A stretch of DNA of 64,000 bases from Phorcus lineatus (lineage: Eukaryota > Mollusca > Gastropoda > Trochida > Trochidae): NCBI GenBank assembly GCA_921293015.1, contig OV121093.1:3643027-3707026 (forward strand), given 5' to 3'. The translations under genes were made by a program, and so were the position numbers. Position 1 is the first letter of the stretch. Each line of letters starts with the position of its first letter. Below the pieces are notes generated by a model. The model was not told where the DNA came from. It ran no database searches and was given only the letters and a program-made list of their open reading frames with translations. Positions 34,710 through 44,856 of this stretch are shown here, one piece after another.

Positions 34710-35372
34710 CTAAGTGTTGGGAATTATAGGATTTGATGGGTTGCTTGAGTATATCTTTACATGAGCAGAAAATAAATTTGCAACGGCCAGTGGAAGCACA
34801 TCAGCAAGGTTGGAAGACCAGTGTCCCGCTCCACGTAAGTATTCAACTGCAGCTGTATAGCTTCGATTGTTGCTGTCTTCACCAGCGACGTGGTAGGCAG
34901 CATACAAATCCCTTCTGTTCATCAAGTGATCACACAACTTATCCCTAAGTTCATTCACTGTTGTTAGAGTCGGATCATCCAATTGCTGTAATGTTGCAAC
35001 AAAGAAACAGTCTCCATCTGAACTAATTTGTTTTCGTTTCAGGCCGTTGCTGTTGAGAAGAGCGTCTAGTTTTTCACAATGAATCTTCTGCACCACATTG
35101 CGAAGTTTTTCTAGTCTTTTACTCTTGCTGAGAACCTCTTTCAGTCTTTTGTCAGAGTGTTGTTTTCTTGAAAGTCCACGCTTGTTCTGTTGAAGTTTGA
35201 AATGCATTGGTATTTTTTTCTGTGGTAATGTCTCTCTTATTGCTATTTTTTTGTGCCTTTTCCTTTTGTGAACATGTGGCGAGGTTTCAGAACATAAACT
35301 TTCCTCTGTATCATACTCTGTATCAGATATGGGCATATCCTTCTTTGACAGTTTAAAATCAGGATCATCCAC
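34710..35372 (-). CDS. OTU-type cysteine protease region, C-terminally truncated
   Basis: 220-codon ORF. The N-terminus is basic (KRKRHKK). The OTU active-site block is SSDGDCFFVATLQQL (Asp-Gly-Asp-Cys), followed by ELRDKLCDHLMNRRDLY and GHWSSNLADVLPLAVANLF. OTU enzymes cleave ubiquitin chains; what this one cuts is unknown. Compared with copy B the ORF stops at NPIIPNT, before the catalytic His block (GFEHYDAV in B). About 250 residues including a zinc region are missing, so this copy should be catalytically dead. The next codons already match the transposase N-terminus, which fits an internal deletion. Confidence 0.75.
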   Translation of the reverse strand: MDDPDFKLSKKDMPISDTEYDTEESLCSETSPHVHKRKRHKKIAIRETLPQKKIPMHFKLQQNKRGLSRKQHSDKRLKEVLSKSKRLEKLRNVVQKIHCEKLDALLNSNGLKRKQISSDGDCFFVATLQQLDDPTLTTVNELRDKLCDHLMNRRDLYAAYHVAGEDSNNRSYTAAVEYLRGAGHWSSNLADVLPLAVANLFSAHVKIYSSNPSNPIIPNT

Positions 35373-36167
35373 AGAATTGTCACTCTCAATTTGCGAGACC
35401 TCAGAGTTATTTTCGACATCACTTTGAAACTCAATTGTTGTCTGTTTGTCTCTTAGTTTTGATAAGGGGATATCCTCACTGCCGTCGCTTTGATATGGAT
35501 CAAAATGTTTGGCACATCAGCGGATCGATTAGTAGTGTTGATCTGGCACCCATCGATGTCAGTTGCTGTAATACTACTTTCTGGAATCAAGTCTCCTACA
35601 ATGTCAGTGACTGTATCAGGTGTTTCATAGCTCAGACCAAATGCAATGCCAAAATCTGTGGAACTATTATCAACAGCTGCAGTACTGTTTACTGATTTCA
35701 ACCCCTAATTCCAGATTCTCCAGATTTTCTCTTGTGCCATCTTTAGATGTGTTTCCATTGTCGGATACTTGGCATTGTCTAATAGCCGGTAAATTGTCGT
35801 CTAGGGTTTGATCTCCTGCATTGTCAGTACTCTGTGTACAGTTGTCGGGGATAATTAGGCGACACACAGTATCTGTGACTGATGGACTGTTGTACAGGTT
35901 CAGATCTCCAGCAGCATCAGTTTCTGGGGCGCTCTTGTCAAGAACTAGACCACATTCTGTTGCATTTCTTGTGGTAATATCTGCTGGGTTTAGGTCTCCT
36001 AGTTTGTCAGTATCTGTGACCCAGGTTTCAGGTACTTTACTACCAGCCAAGGAGAGTTCTATCTCAGATATGGTAGCGATATCTTCCATCAGTTCAGGCC
36101 AGTCTTCATTATCAGTATCTGAAATGCAGGCAGTAGAATAGTCATATTGTTTATTACAGTTATGCAC
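35373..36167 (-). pseudogene. Acidic N-terminal region of the OTU-DDE product
   Basis: Minus-strand ORFs 36167-35670 and 35701-35453 are rich in Asp, Glu, Ser and Thr with imperfect repeats of a T-D-x-x-G-D-L pattern (DKLGDLNPAD, DAAGDLNLYN, DNAGDQTLDD, DIVGDLIPES). This spaced repetition suggests a short internal amino-acid repeat of about 25-33 residues. Frames change around 35690 and 35450. Copy B has an acidic N-terminus at the same place but without the repeats. Confidence 0.5.
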
Positions 36168-36479
36168 TGCACAATAATAATGTAAAGTTATAACAATGTT
36201 TGTTTTATAAAATTAAGATAAACAATAATTCAACAATTCAAAATACAAGAACATGAGATTAGTTACAGCTCAATGATAGAAAACTAAATAAAATGTTATA
36301 TTCACCCATTTTAGCCGTCCTCCTTGCTGGAGTTCCTACGCCAGAATAGCAGGGTAAATTTGTTAGAGCTTTAATTAATTAACAAGGAAACAATGGAAGT
36401 TCCCGACTTTTGGCCTGGCAGATAACACTTTAGGCTGGCGAGAAGAGTGTAATTTTATATCCCGTTATCAGGTCAGATG

Positions 36480-36760
36480 TGTTGTCTGCCAGATACAACA
36501 TTTTTACTGGTCTTTATTTTGAAGAATGTTTACCAAAGTATTCTTCCCCGTTGTTGTATCTGCACATACAACATTTTGGCACACTAGAATGTGTTTATAT
36601 TTGATGAAGTCACATACACTATTGTTGTATGTGCAGATACAACAATTGTGCCGGGATGATTTTACTGCAATCATTGGGGGATGAATCATTTCATCTGGCA
36701 CATACAACATTTATGCAGGCTGATTCACGGTGATAATGTTGATACAACAGTATGGCAGAC
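36480..36760. repeat. Right subterminal repeats of transposon copy A
   Basis: About five units such as TTGTTGTATGTGCAGATACA and GCCAGATACAACAT, in both orientations, near 36488, 36555, 36623, 36699 and 36740. They are the same unit as at the left end. Confidence 0.75.
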
Positions 36761-36956
36761 TTAACTTGTCTCATAAACTGATACAACTATATGAAATTAT
36801 TAGGTATCTTAAAAACTAATTATCCGATTGGTACAAAAATTATAACATAGAAACTTCGTCATTTCAAATGTATCAATATACTTAACTCAAAATCCACCAA
36901 AAGTGCAGATAAGACAATCTGGCAAGTACCCCTCGTTTTGTAGGATCGAACACTTG

Positions 36957-36958
<2 letters not shown>

Positions 36959-37006
<48 letters not shown>

Positions 37007-37013
37007 TATATAT
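36959..37013. repeat. (AT)n microsatellite
   Basis: About 55 bp of AT dinucleotides with one phase slip, 20 bp beyond the right end of transposon copy A. Confidence 0.95.
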
Positions 37014-37153
37014 TAATGATAATGACAACAGAAACATGGCTTCATTTTACCAAATATTTACATAAGACTTCTGTCTAACCGAGAAACAATGCAAGTGTAA
37101 GTAAAATAAGACCAACCTATTGTAGGACCTTTCTCCTTTCTATTGAAGTATCA

Positions 37154-37392
37154 AATGGGTGAACACCATATTTTGTCCTATCTAAAGGAAATCAATCTAT
37201 TTGATAAGTTGTAAAATTTTATACACAGTATATCAGCTTTTAACCAACTCTCTGATATTTTGCTGATGTACACCCTTCGTGCTGTATCATGTTTTTGCTT
37301 TTGCAATCAATTTCATCTCATTAAATCTCACGCCGCTAATGGCTGAAATATTGCCCAAGCGGCGTTAAACAATAACTCACTCACTCACTATA
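37154..37392 (+). mobile_element. SINE-like element, family 2
   Basis: Shares its start (GTGAACACCATATTTTGTCC), middle (ATCTATTTGATAAGTTGTA) and 3' end (GCTGAAATATTGCCCAAGCG and GCGTTAAACAATAACTCAC) with 43633-43793. The tail is that of the truncated copies at 7.8 and 19.8 kb. No Pol III A/B boxes were seen, so its origin is unclear. Confidence 0.75.
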
Positions 37393-37889
37393 TATTGAAG
37401 TGCATGAAAAGGGAGTTGAATATATTCAATCTATTGTATATTGCTTGTTGTCCAGAATTTTCGGAAATATTTTAGCGATTCTAGTGAAGCTAATAATATT
37501 GCCATGAAAGAGAGATGTTGGGTACAATCGGTTTAATGGATTACATAAATACGTGTAATCATATTATCGAATTATCTATAACAGGCATAGTGAATTTTAT
37601 AACTTATATTGATTTAAAATTATAGTTTTGTACACTAAAGGTGAGGAAATTTAACAGGTTTGGCAAGTTGAATTTAAAGTGATGGCAGTAAATTCCCGTG
37701 CGGCGGATTGTGTGCATATTTAGCCTTATGAAGGAGTAAGCTTACAGTCCGAAACGTCACGAATTTCAAAATAAAGACGTTGTGAAGCAGAAAAACTTTA
37801 CTTTCTTGAAACTGTTACCAAGTGATGAAGTCTTAATGCTACTTATATATAGAAATAAAAGCCATTTTATACCTGGTTGGATGAACAAA

Positions 37890-38047
37890 CTTAGAGAAGG
37901 CGATTCTTTACTGGGTTTGATGGAAATGCTAAGAGGTCGCGAATCTATACTGGGTTTGATGTTAATACGTAGAGGGGGGCGAATCTATACTGGTTTTGGT
38001 GTAAATTCTTAGAGGGGGAGAATCTATACTGGGTGTAATGTTAATGC
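37890..38047. repeat. Minisatellite, about 4 x 40 bp
   Basis: Four imperfect units of about 40 bp, each with a core like GAATCTATACTGGGTTTGAT and an AGAGG(G)n stretch. It reads through as an ORF (LGLMEMLRGRESILGLM) only because the unit length preserves a frame over part of it; no coding role is claimed. Confidence 0.85.
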
Positions 38048-38135
38048 CTGAGAGCTATGCAAGCTCCAGCTGGCATAGCTCTCAGGGTCTCTCAAGCACG
38101 CAAACCACCACACCACGATAAGTCCAGTGGTGGCC
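38048..38135 (-). mobile_element. Family-3 element fragment
   Basis: GAGCTATGCAAGCTCCAGCT and CACGCAAACCACCACACCAC match the head of the full copy at 56811-57091 in reverse orientation. Confidence 0.75.
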
Positions 38136-39399
38136 AGTGGTGGCGTAAGTTGATAAGTCACTCCTGAGGGATGATGGTTTCTGTTGGTGTCTGTTCGCGG
38201 ACCTGACACAAGAATTCAATTCAATATTTACATATCCTTTAATAGTAATACCATCACATGTATCATATCCTTATTTTATTACAATATCCAATACGTAAGG
38301 TAAGTTTGAATGGCAATACATAAGCAAATCGGTTATATCGCCCACCCTTAGTTTTTTTTATGCTTTCTAAATAGAGTACGGCATGAATATGACTCACTCA
38401 CTAGACTGACCCAGTACTTGTTCACTATAGCATTGGTGAGGACACTCTTCATAAGCAAATGGTTTCCCATTTTCTTCCCGGTTTTAGAATCTGTCTTGCT
38501 TCTGTCTTAAAGATTCTAACAATGATGAAGAAGGTCTCACATGGGTGTTGTAGTCCACAAAGATCACATGTTTTCCATGTTTTAAAAGTTTTCAAGAACT
38601 CTTCTTTGTTCGATGTTGCAGTTTCAGTCAAATTTTTCAGTATACTCTTTTCTTCATCTCGTCAAGATGATTTCTTTCGGCAAATTTTAAGAATCTTGCA
38701 ATCATATTCAACACCTTCTGGTCTTCTTTGGTGAGCTTTGATGGCAGTCTTCTTCAAGCTTCTTCATTAGCAAACTGATCATGCTCACCACAACATTATC
38801 AATGAAACAAGATTAAAAATCAGATACAAATCTCACTGTTGTCCATGTTCAAAGATTCTGTAATAGAGGATTCAGTTCTTTCTAGCAACTCAAAGTCCAT
38901 CTTCATGTTGTGGACACTGGAGACGAAGGCCTCATGTTCTGAACTTGTAAACCCGGAGGTTGCCAAATCATGTAATAGCTGGTTTAAATGACTTGAGATT
39001 GGAATTTGGCCATTAATTCAACTTGCCAGATATCCATTTTTGTTCATCGTAGGAGCATTCCTAAGAATAATGACTTTTGGCTAGGCTTTCCAAAGAACGA
39101 CCATAAACTTTGCGATTTGAAGAAAGTTGTGGATTAACTTGGGCTGTTTGTTCTGGAAACTGGGAGGAAATGTACATGGATCTTTTACCAAATAGAGCAG
39201 CTGTAACAAGGAACAATTTAACATCAGTTGCTTACAGAGAAGATGACTGTGGATCTCCTACATATTCATCAACTATTAGAAGCAACAAGTTTTCCTTTCT
39301 TGTTAAAAAAATGAGCGATGTGGACAGTGTGATGTGTTCAGGGGGACTCTTTGAAGCATGAAGAGCAGAAGTGAAAAGTCACCACCGAGTAGTCCTGAG
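38136..39399. other. Weakly coding or decayed DNA, mostly unrecognised
   Basis: A minus-strand ORF at 38631-38449 with flanking frames (EEFLKTFKTWKTCDLCGLQH) looks protein-derived and has a Cys pair, but no family is recognised. 38800-39399 has scattered short minus-strand ORFs and may be the decayed C-terminus of the Crypton-type protein to its right. Confidence 0.35.
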
Positions 39400-40215
39400 C
39401 TAAATCTAAATCTTCCCAATCGATACTTGCCATAACTTTGTCCAGCGTAAATTAGAGCCAGGCTTGGTTGATTCAGATATTTCAAGTAATATATGAAGAT
39501 GAGATTAAACCAAACCAATTTAATGTCATACTCAAAAGTAGCTTATAAGCTTTGATTCCTTTCAAATCTACTCACCTTCTCTAAAAGAAAAACATCTTGT
39601 CGAGCAATCAACGATCAAGGCTTCCGTCTCACTGTTGTGACAACAATACCACAAGGGAGGCTACTTTGTTGTTTCTTACGGAGATTACCAGATAGAGCCC
39701 ATTCAGACAATATTGTACAGAGCAATACTTTAAAATTGTGATCGCCAAGGAGTTTCTTATTCCACACCATCTCCTCCTCTTCTTCTGTAAATGCCTCAGC
39801 CTGCTTTTTAACTGCACCTAGTCCCTTTTTTACAAATCCCTTCATTCGGCCATCTAATTCTTGACGAAAACTTTCAAAATCCTTATCTTTCAGAAAGTCC
39901 AGTTTTCTTTTCTTTTCCACCTTCAAGCAACCTTGTATTCCCATAACCAAGCTGAGAGCCGATTTTCGTGGGTATTCGGCACTAGCCACTTTTCAAACCT
40001 CGCACACTTGGACAACCAGTAAGCCAATAGAGGGTTTGTCATGACGTCTAAGCTCCGAACAGTTTCCAATCCCCTTGACGTATTGTTACGGGAAATCGTC
40101 CATGAGTTGAAGGTTAAGTGCCCACTTATTTTTTTTCAATGTATTAAGGGGGTGTGCAGAATTTGCTTTTTCTTCAAGAAAAGAATCATCCACAGGGTCC
40201 GCATGACGTTGAAGG
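39400..40215 (-). pseudogene. Crypton-type (DUF3504) tyrosine recombinase fragment
   Basis: ORF 39989-39615 reads ASAEYPRKSALSLVMGIQGC, then FESFRQELDGRMKGFVKKGL, AVKKQAEAFTEEEEEMVWN and LLGDHNFKVLL. This is close to the DUF3504 pattern (KKQAxxxTxEEE..W..LLGDxxxxxLL) of Crypton-derived proteins such as the ZMYM/QRICH1 group. Upstream, YWLS-like and downstream SESTKPGSNLRWTK pieces appear in other frames. The catalytic Arg/His/Tyr region is largely lost. Cryptons move by tyrosine recombinase and leave no TIRs. Confidence 0.55.
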
Positions 40216-41239
40216 GAAGCCTGCATTAAAATATAAAAAAACGTAAGTCATTGTTTGCTTATGTTTACTCCTCCTCAAAAGCAAAAGATAAATAATTAAA
40301 ATAAAAACACGAAAAAGTAAAAGGATGTGTGTCAATAATTACACTCCACTCAAGTTTTACTACTATTTGAAAATCCTTCTTAGTTTTCAATATCCAATGT
40401 AAGACAGCTCCATACTACATGACATACTCGTACCCCACAGGCTGACACGATTTCTTTCAAAATGTCTATACCTTGAATGCTGATTAATTGTTGTTACTGG
40501 AAATTACAAGAGAAATTTATACAGATATTACATGTGGTTCTATCATAGGCTAAGGAGCAGTTCAAAAGTTGGGTGCAGGGCAAGATCTAAAATTTTCTGA
40601 CGGTGAGGGTTGGGGTATTTTTATTAAATGATGCATTAAGTATGTTTCATAAAATCGAATTACATTCAACTCATTAGCACGCTCCAGACGTATTATATAG
40701 TCCGTTTTCGATCAATAACATGCCTTTAAACCTTTGTATCGTCAATATTCGAAATTTCAAGACAATATTCATTCAGACCGACAAACACAAAATACTAACT
40801 CTCAAAAAATCAACCTTGATGATAAGATGAGTGAATTTAAAACGAATTGGTTGGGATTGCAAGGGTTATATTTGCAAGGGTTAATCTTAACAAGATGAGT
40901 CCATTTTTTAAAATCACGATAAATGTTCTCTTTAATATTTCAGAAAGTTAAACTGGTGTAAGAACAGTTAATGACATACAGTACATACCTGGGCTAGTAA
41001 TGGTGATTGAACGTCCATGTTTTCCTTTACATAGCACATTTGGCACGGCTCCATCCCAGTGCATCCTGTCGTCGTCATCGCATGTCCTGTCACGGTCTTC
41101 CTAAATATTTGATTAAAAATTTTGAGATGCCGAGAATAAGATACCATCGTCGTCATTATCCATCTTTGGAACAAGTAGTACAAAAGTGGTTCAAGCACTA
41201 TTGTTGGTGTTGGCACAACATTTAATTTGCTTTGAACAA
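40216..41239. other. AT-rich noncoding stretch
   Basis: No coding signal or repeat recognised. The right end abuts the 3' UTR of the LINE fragment. Confidence 0.4.
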
Positions 41240-42180
41240 TATTTCAGTTATAAAGGAGAAGAAGAAGGTTTTTATTTGTATAAAGGCCATAAGACCAAAA
41301 GTACAAAATGGTACATTTATACATTTCAGTTACCATTTCAAGGTGCAGTTGTTTTTTGTTTTTTAACAGGCACTGTTAACAGGCGCATAATATACATAGT
41401 CAAGGAAACTTACAAAGTTATTGATAATATTTAAGTCAGATGATGTACATATGCTGTGAAGAGAAAAGTAATATCCATCGTTAGTTTTCGGAACTAAACG
41501 CTGACGCATGTCCTCATAGCGTTTACAAGTATAAACAACATGAATTTCATCTTCAATACTTTTACAGTGTTTACATAACACAATATCGTCGTAACAAGAG
41601 GCGATACCTCTTCTAATATATTTAATGCCCAGCGAATGACATCCTGATCTAAATAGTGTAAACAAACGCTTTGATCTATTAGCAATATTCAGTAACAAAT
41701 ACTTTTCACAGGTCAACATAGATTTATGCGAGTTATAGAAACACAGTGAAGGAGCATCTAAGGAAGAGTGCCAATCTTGCCTTGAGCAATTGTTAATTCT
41801 TTCGGTAAACATACATAAGAACATGTCTATATCGCCAACATCTTGTGAAATCCAAGCTATACCAAAGCCAAGGTGAAATAACAGGTCACTGACATGCCGA
41901 GCCCATGTGGGGCGTTTCCTGAATTCAATGGATAGTAAAAAATGATAAGATTGATATGGATATCAGTTTTGATCCATTCGTAATAACCTTAGCCAGTATT
42001 TAATACATTTGACAAAATCGACATTACGTAGTGGTACCCTCCCACATTCCCCATATGCAACAGCTTTAGAAGATCTATAACTTATCTGGAGAAAATATTT
42101 GCAAAACTTTCTATGAACTATTTCAATACTTTCTCTTTCTTTAAAACCCCATATTTCAGCTCCATATGTTAGAATTGGAA
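41240..42180 (-). mobile_element. LINE 3' fragment (ORF2 C-terminus and 3' UTR)
   Basis: The minus strand begins near 42178 with VPILTYGAEIWGFKERESIE, a typical start of the region after the LINE reverse transcriptase, then KCIKYWLRLLRMDQN. It ends in the 153-codon ORF 41824-41363 with the C-terminal ribbon CKHCKSIEDEIHVVYTCKRY. At least two frame breaks. The 3' UTR covers 41240-41362. Its right end abuts a family-3 element. Its C-terminal ribbon resembles the 22.0-kb fragment, so both may be the same clade. Confidence 0.75.
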
Positions 42181-42204
42181 CTCAGTTATAAAACATGGAT
42201 GGAT

Positions 42205-42460
42205 CCCTCAAATGGATGACAAGAATCCAAAAGAGAGTGGACAGATCAGGGGATAAGGGATCGATAGGATGAGGGAACAGGCGGAAAAAAAGAATAGTGA
42301 GAGATAGAAAGCAGGTTTTAGAAGGACTCATCCTACCCATCGACTTATCCAGCTTGGGTGTCCCTACCAGGAGCATGTACGCTCCGGCTGGCATAGCTCT
42401 CGGGGTCTCTGAAGCACGCAAACCACCACACCACGATAAGGTATTGAGTCCAGTGGTTGA
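42205..42460 (-). mobile_element. Family-3 element, reverse orientation
   Basis: Matches 56811-57091 in reverse: AGAGAGTGGACAGATCAGGG, GCTTGGGTGTCCCTACCAGG, GCACGCAAACCACCACACCA. The CAACTCACTCAC tail is lost or diverged at the left. Confidence 0.8.
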
Positions 42461-42839
42461 AGATGGTGGTAGATATGCATGCGGTGTCACCCTGAAAATG
42501 TTGAGTTTGTGCGATCGGTTTTTCTTTCAAACACATGTTTATTTATGTTAACTCCAAACTGTGTCAACCAATGTGAACTCCTCACACTGCCTGATGTATA
42601 TGAAATAATCACCAAGCCCTCGTGAACAGCTGCGATAACCACCTCGCTATCGCTTCGTGGCTATCGTTTAGGGTTATTGCAGCTATTCACTCAGGCAAGG
42701 TCATTATTTCAACCAAAGTACTGACTGATTATGTCACGTGCAAGTTTTATCGGTATGAAGATGTACTAGGCATAACAGTATGTTTTGTAAGGTTAATCTT
42801 AATCATGGTAATAATGAGTTATTAATGAATGACATGGAC

Positions 42840-43424
42840 TCAACAAATTTAGCAATACAATCTATAGTTTCTTTAGTGACCATTCAACCAGTAATACTTG
42901 TAAAAATCATTCTTACTCAAGTAATACTACATCTGTTGCAGGAAACAGTCCCTGATAGAGCATACAAAAAGCTTCTCCATGATGCAGGACTGGGAGAATA
43001 ACAATGTGCAAGAACAATGATCCCTTATTCTTTAGGCAATTCATGGAAAAGACATTTCCAACATAAAAACAATGTGGAGGGTATGAAGTTCTCCGTACGG
43101 ACATCTATTAGAACAGTATTAAAACTTGTAGCCATTCCCAACACTGGTAACACTTCCGCATATTTGGCGGATGAGAGCTACCAGGGTGCAGCCATCGCTA
43201 AATCAGGCCTCTCCAAAAAGATCTTTCTATGGACACTCCCCTTGAGGTTATAATGCTTAAATCATGTTTTCATGGGTCATATGAGCGTAACGTATGTTTT
43301 GTAAGTAATAATGCTCACATTGTCATACTGACCTTTGGATGTGAACACTTCGGCCTGTAATAAAGGCTCCATGTTGAGTTCCATGCTTTGTTAACATGTA
43401 TTCGGCAACTAGGATGTTCTCTTC
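42840..43424 (+). pseudogene. N-terminal part of a zinc-ribbon/OB-like multi-copy gene, copy 1
   Basis: Homologous to 52650-53510. Copy 2 keeps the clearer frame (NDPLFCKEFMEKIFPKFKV..STELVAISNTGYTSAYLADE). Here a few indels scatter it, but IPNTGNTSAYLADESYQGAA is readable. The plausible C-terminus, with a C4 zinc ribbon, is at 43833-44174. Function not recognised. Confidence 0.5.
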
Positions 43425-43560
43425 CCCTTTATCTTTGCCCTAATCGTAACGATCCCTTTCTCCCTCATCTGTCCACTCTCTCTTTTGGATGCTTGTCATC
43501 CGCGTGTTTAATAACTAAAATATTGTTCAAAACGCGTTAAACCCCAACTCACTCACTCAC
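43425..43560 (+). mobile_element. Family-3 element, 5'-truncated, shared with 53510-53665
   Basis: Starts near TGTTCTCTTCCCC and ends CGTTAAACCCCAACTCACTC and CAC. The same element at the same place in the duplicated locus (53510-53665) shows it was present before that duplication. Confidence 0.85.
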
Positions 43561-43632
43561 TGATTTGGAGGGGGTCTGCACCACGCAAGATGATGAGGAC
43601 GTCACTTTCCAAGTTGATTTAATCAAATCGGT

Positions 43633-43793
43633 GAACACCGTATTTTATCCTATCTAAAGGAAATTAATCTATTTGATAAGTTGTACAATTTTATACATAG
43701 TATATCAGCTTTTAAACATTTCATTTCATTAAATCTCTCGCCGCGAATGGCTGAAATATTGCCCAAGCGGCGTTACACAATAACTCACTCCAA
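43633..43793 (+). mobile_element. Family-2 element with internal deletion
   Basis: Same start and tail as 37154-37392 but about 80 bp shorter inside. Confidence 0.75.
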
Positions 43794-43832
43794 GTTGAAC
43801 ACACATGGCAGGAATGTGAATTTATTGCGGTC

Positions 43833-44174
43833 ATGACTGCTGAACCTTACTACACCTGTCCTAAAATGGCATGCCATAACGCTACAGCTAAAACCATTTG
43901 CAGGCAGGGTAACTACATGCTGCAGTGTACAACATGTGACAGTGTCTTTAAAGCTGCTAATGCCAATAATTATGGCAGTGCGAAGTTCCTACTTGATAGC
44001 GGTAAGGAGATCATTATGTATCTCCCCCATCTGCGAGAAATGTTCCGTCTTAAAGGCAAAGAGTTCCTGGAAAAGATGGATCTGGATACATTTCGTACCT
44101 CCATCCTGGACCTCATTCCAATTACCATAACTGCTATCACCGAAAGGAATATTGTTGAGGAAATCAAAGTCTAA
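43833..44174 (+). CDS. C4 zinc-ribbon protein resembling the RPA1 C-terminal module
   Basis: The 113-codon ORF has CPKMACHN .. YMLQCTTCDSVF, a C4 ribbon spaced like that of the large replication protein A subunit's C-terminal OB fold. A helical end follows: LREMFRLKGKEFLEKMDLDT. Three other copies of the module are in this window: 54679-54864, 60854-61320 and 62550-62960. RPA-like single-strand-binding domains accompany some Helitrons, but no Rep or Pif1-type helicase was found here, so the parent element stays unknown. Confidence 0.45.
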   Translation: MTAEPYYTCPKMACHNATAKTICRQGNYMLQCTTCDSVFKAANANNYGSAKFLLDSGKEIIMYLPHLREMFRLKGKEFLEKMDLDTFRTSILDLIPITITAITERNIVEEIKV

Positions 44175-44560
44175 AATGTTCATGACATGTATAAATAAAT
44201 ATTGTTCTTTGCATTATATAGCGCTGTTTTCATTTAATATACTAAGACTACAAGTGGCAAAAATATGTATCACTATCGCTGCTTAACACATTCATAAAGT
44301 TCTAATTAAGCCGCGGAATGCCAAATACAGTCATGTTAAATTTGATGCCTGACATGATTCAAGTCTTTTGTCGTAACTTTTTAGCTGTAACTTTTTATCG
44401 GTACTGAGATACTCACTATCATTTGATATAGAATATGAACAAAATATCACTTTCATGGTTTCTTTCGCAACTTCTACATAACGGCATAATTTAAGTTCAA
44501 AGTTGCCAATTTGAGAAATACTCTAAGATTGATCATACTTGCGTCTCCATGAAAAGGATT
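44175..44560. other. Noncoding stretch
   Basis: AT-rich, no feature seen. It ends at the target duplication of the SINE that follows. Confidence 0.4.
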
Positions 44561-44572
44561 CCTTTTTAAAGG

Positions 44573-44856
44573 TGAGGTGAGTTGGTGTTTAACGCCGCTT
44601 TCAAGATTATTTCACTTATATCGCGGCTGCTAGCATTATTGCAGGGAGAAAGCCCGCAACACCATTGTGGCTTTGCATTGCGGTGAAACCTGCGAGCATC
44701 GGCTGGAACTAGCGAACCATGGCTGGTAATGCGCTGAATTTCAGTGCAGCGTTGCACCCAAACCTGACTGCGTGTAGAACAGTTCTCTACTACAGACAAA
44801 GTTGCCGAGCCCCTGGCGGGATTCGAACCACGGACCTCCTGATCCGAAGCCGAACG
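44573..44856 (-). mobile_element. tRNA-derived SINE, family 1, 5'-truncated, reverse orientation
   Basis: Reverse complement of the family-1 body and B box (GGATTCGAACC), tail at the left. The perfect 12-bp duplication CCTTTTTAAAGG lies at 44561-44572 and 44857-44868. The A box is missing. Confidence 0.95.

Larger units (their letters stand above)
32724..36935 (-). mobile_element. OTU-DDE DNA transposon, copy A
   Basis: A 4.2-kb element. Left TIR 32724-32752 begins CGAGGGGTACTTGCCAAAT and continues TGTCTTATCT; right TIR 36907-36935 is its reverse complement with one mismatch (AATCTGGC). A 4-bp duplication, TTTT, lies at 32720-32723 and 36936-36939. On the minus strand it carries an acidic N-terminal region, an OTU protease region and a DDE-type transposase. 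Subterminal repeats related to the TIR lie at both ends. The 4-bp TSD and transposase type recall the Sola superfamily, but that was not checked. It has an internal deletion between the OTU and transposase parts relative to copy B. Confidence 0.85.

Noticed and set aside
36911-36945. TA as the target duplication of OTU-DDE copy A
   Set aside because: TA dinucleotides lie at unequal distances from the two TIR ends (15 and 12 bp of intervening sequence disagree), while TTTT abuts both ends.
37321-37392. Repeated short units such as CACTCACTCAC that might suggest a CRISPR array
   Set aside because: They are element tails at scattered sites, with no regular spacers, and the DNA is eukaryotic.
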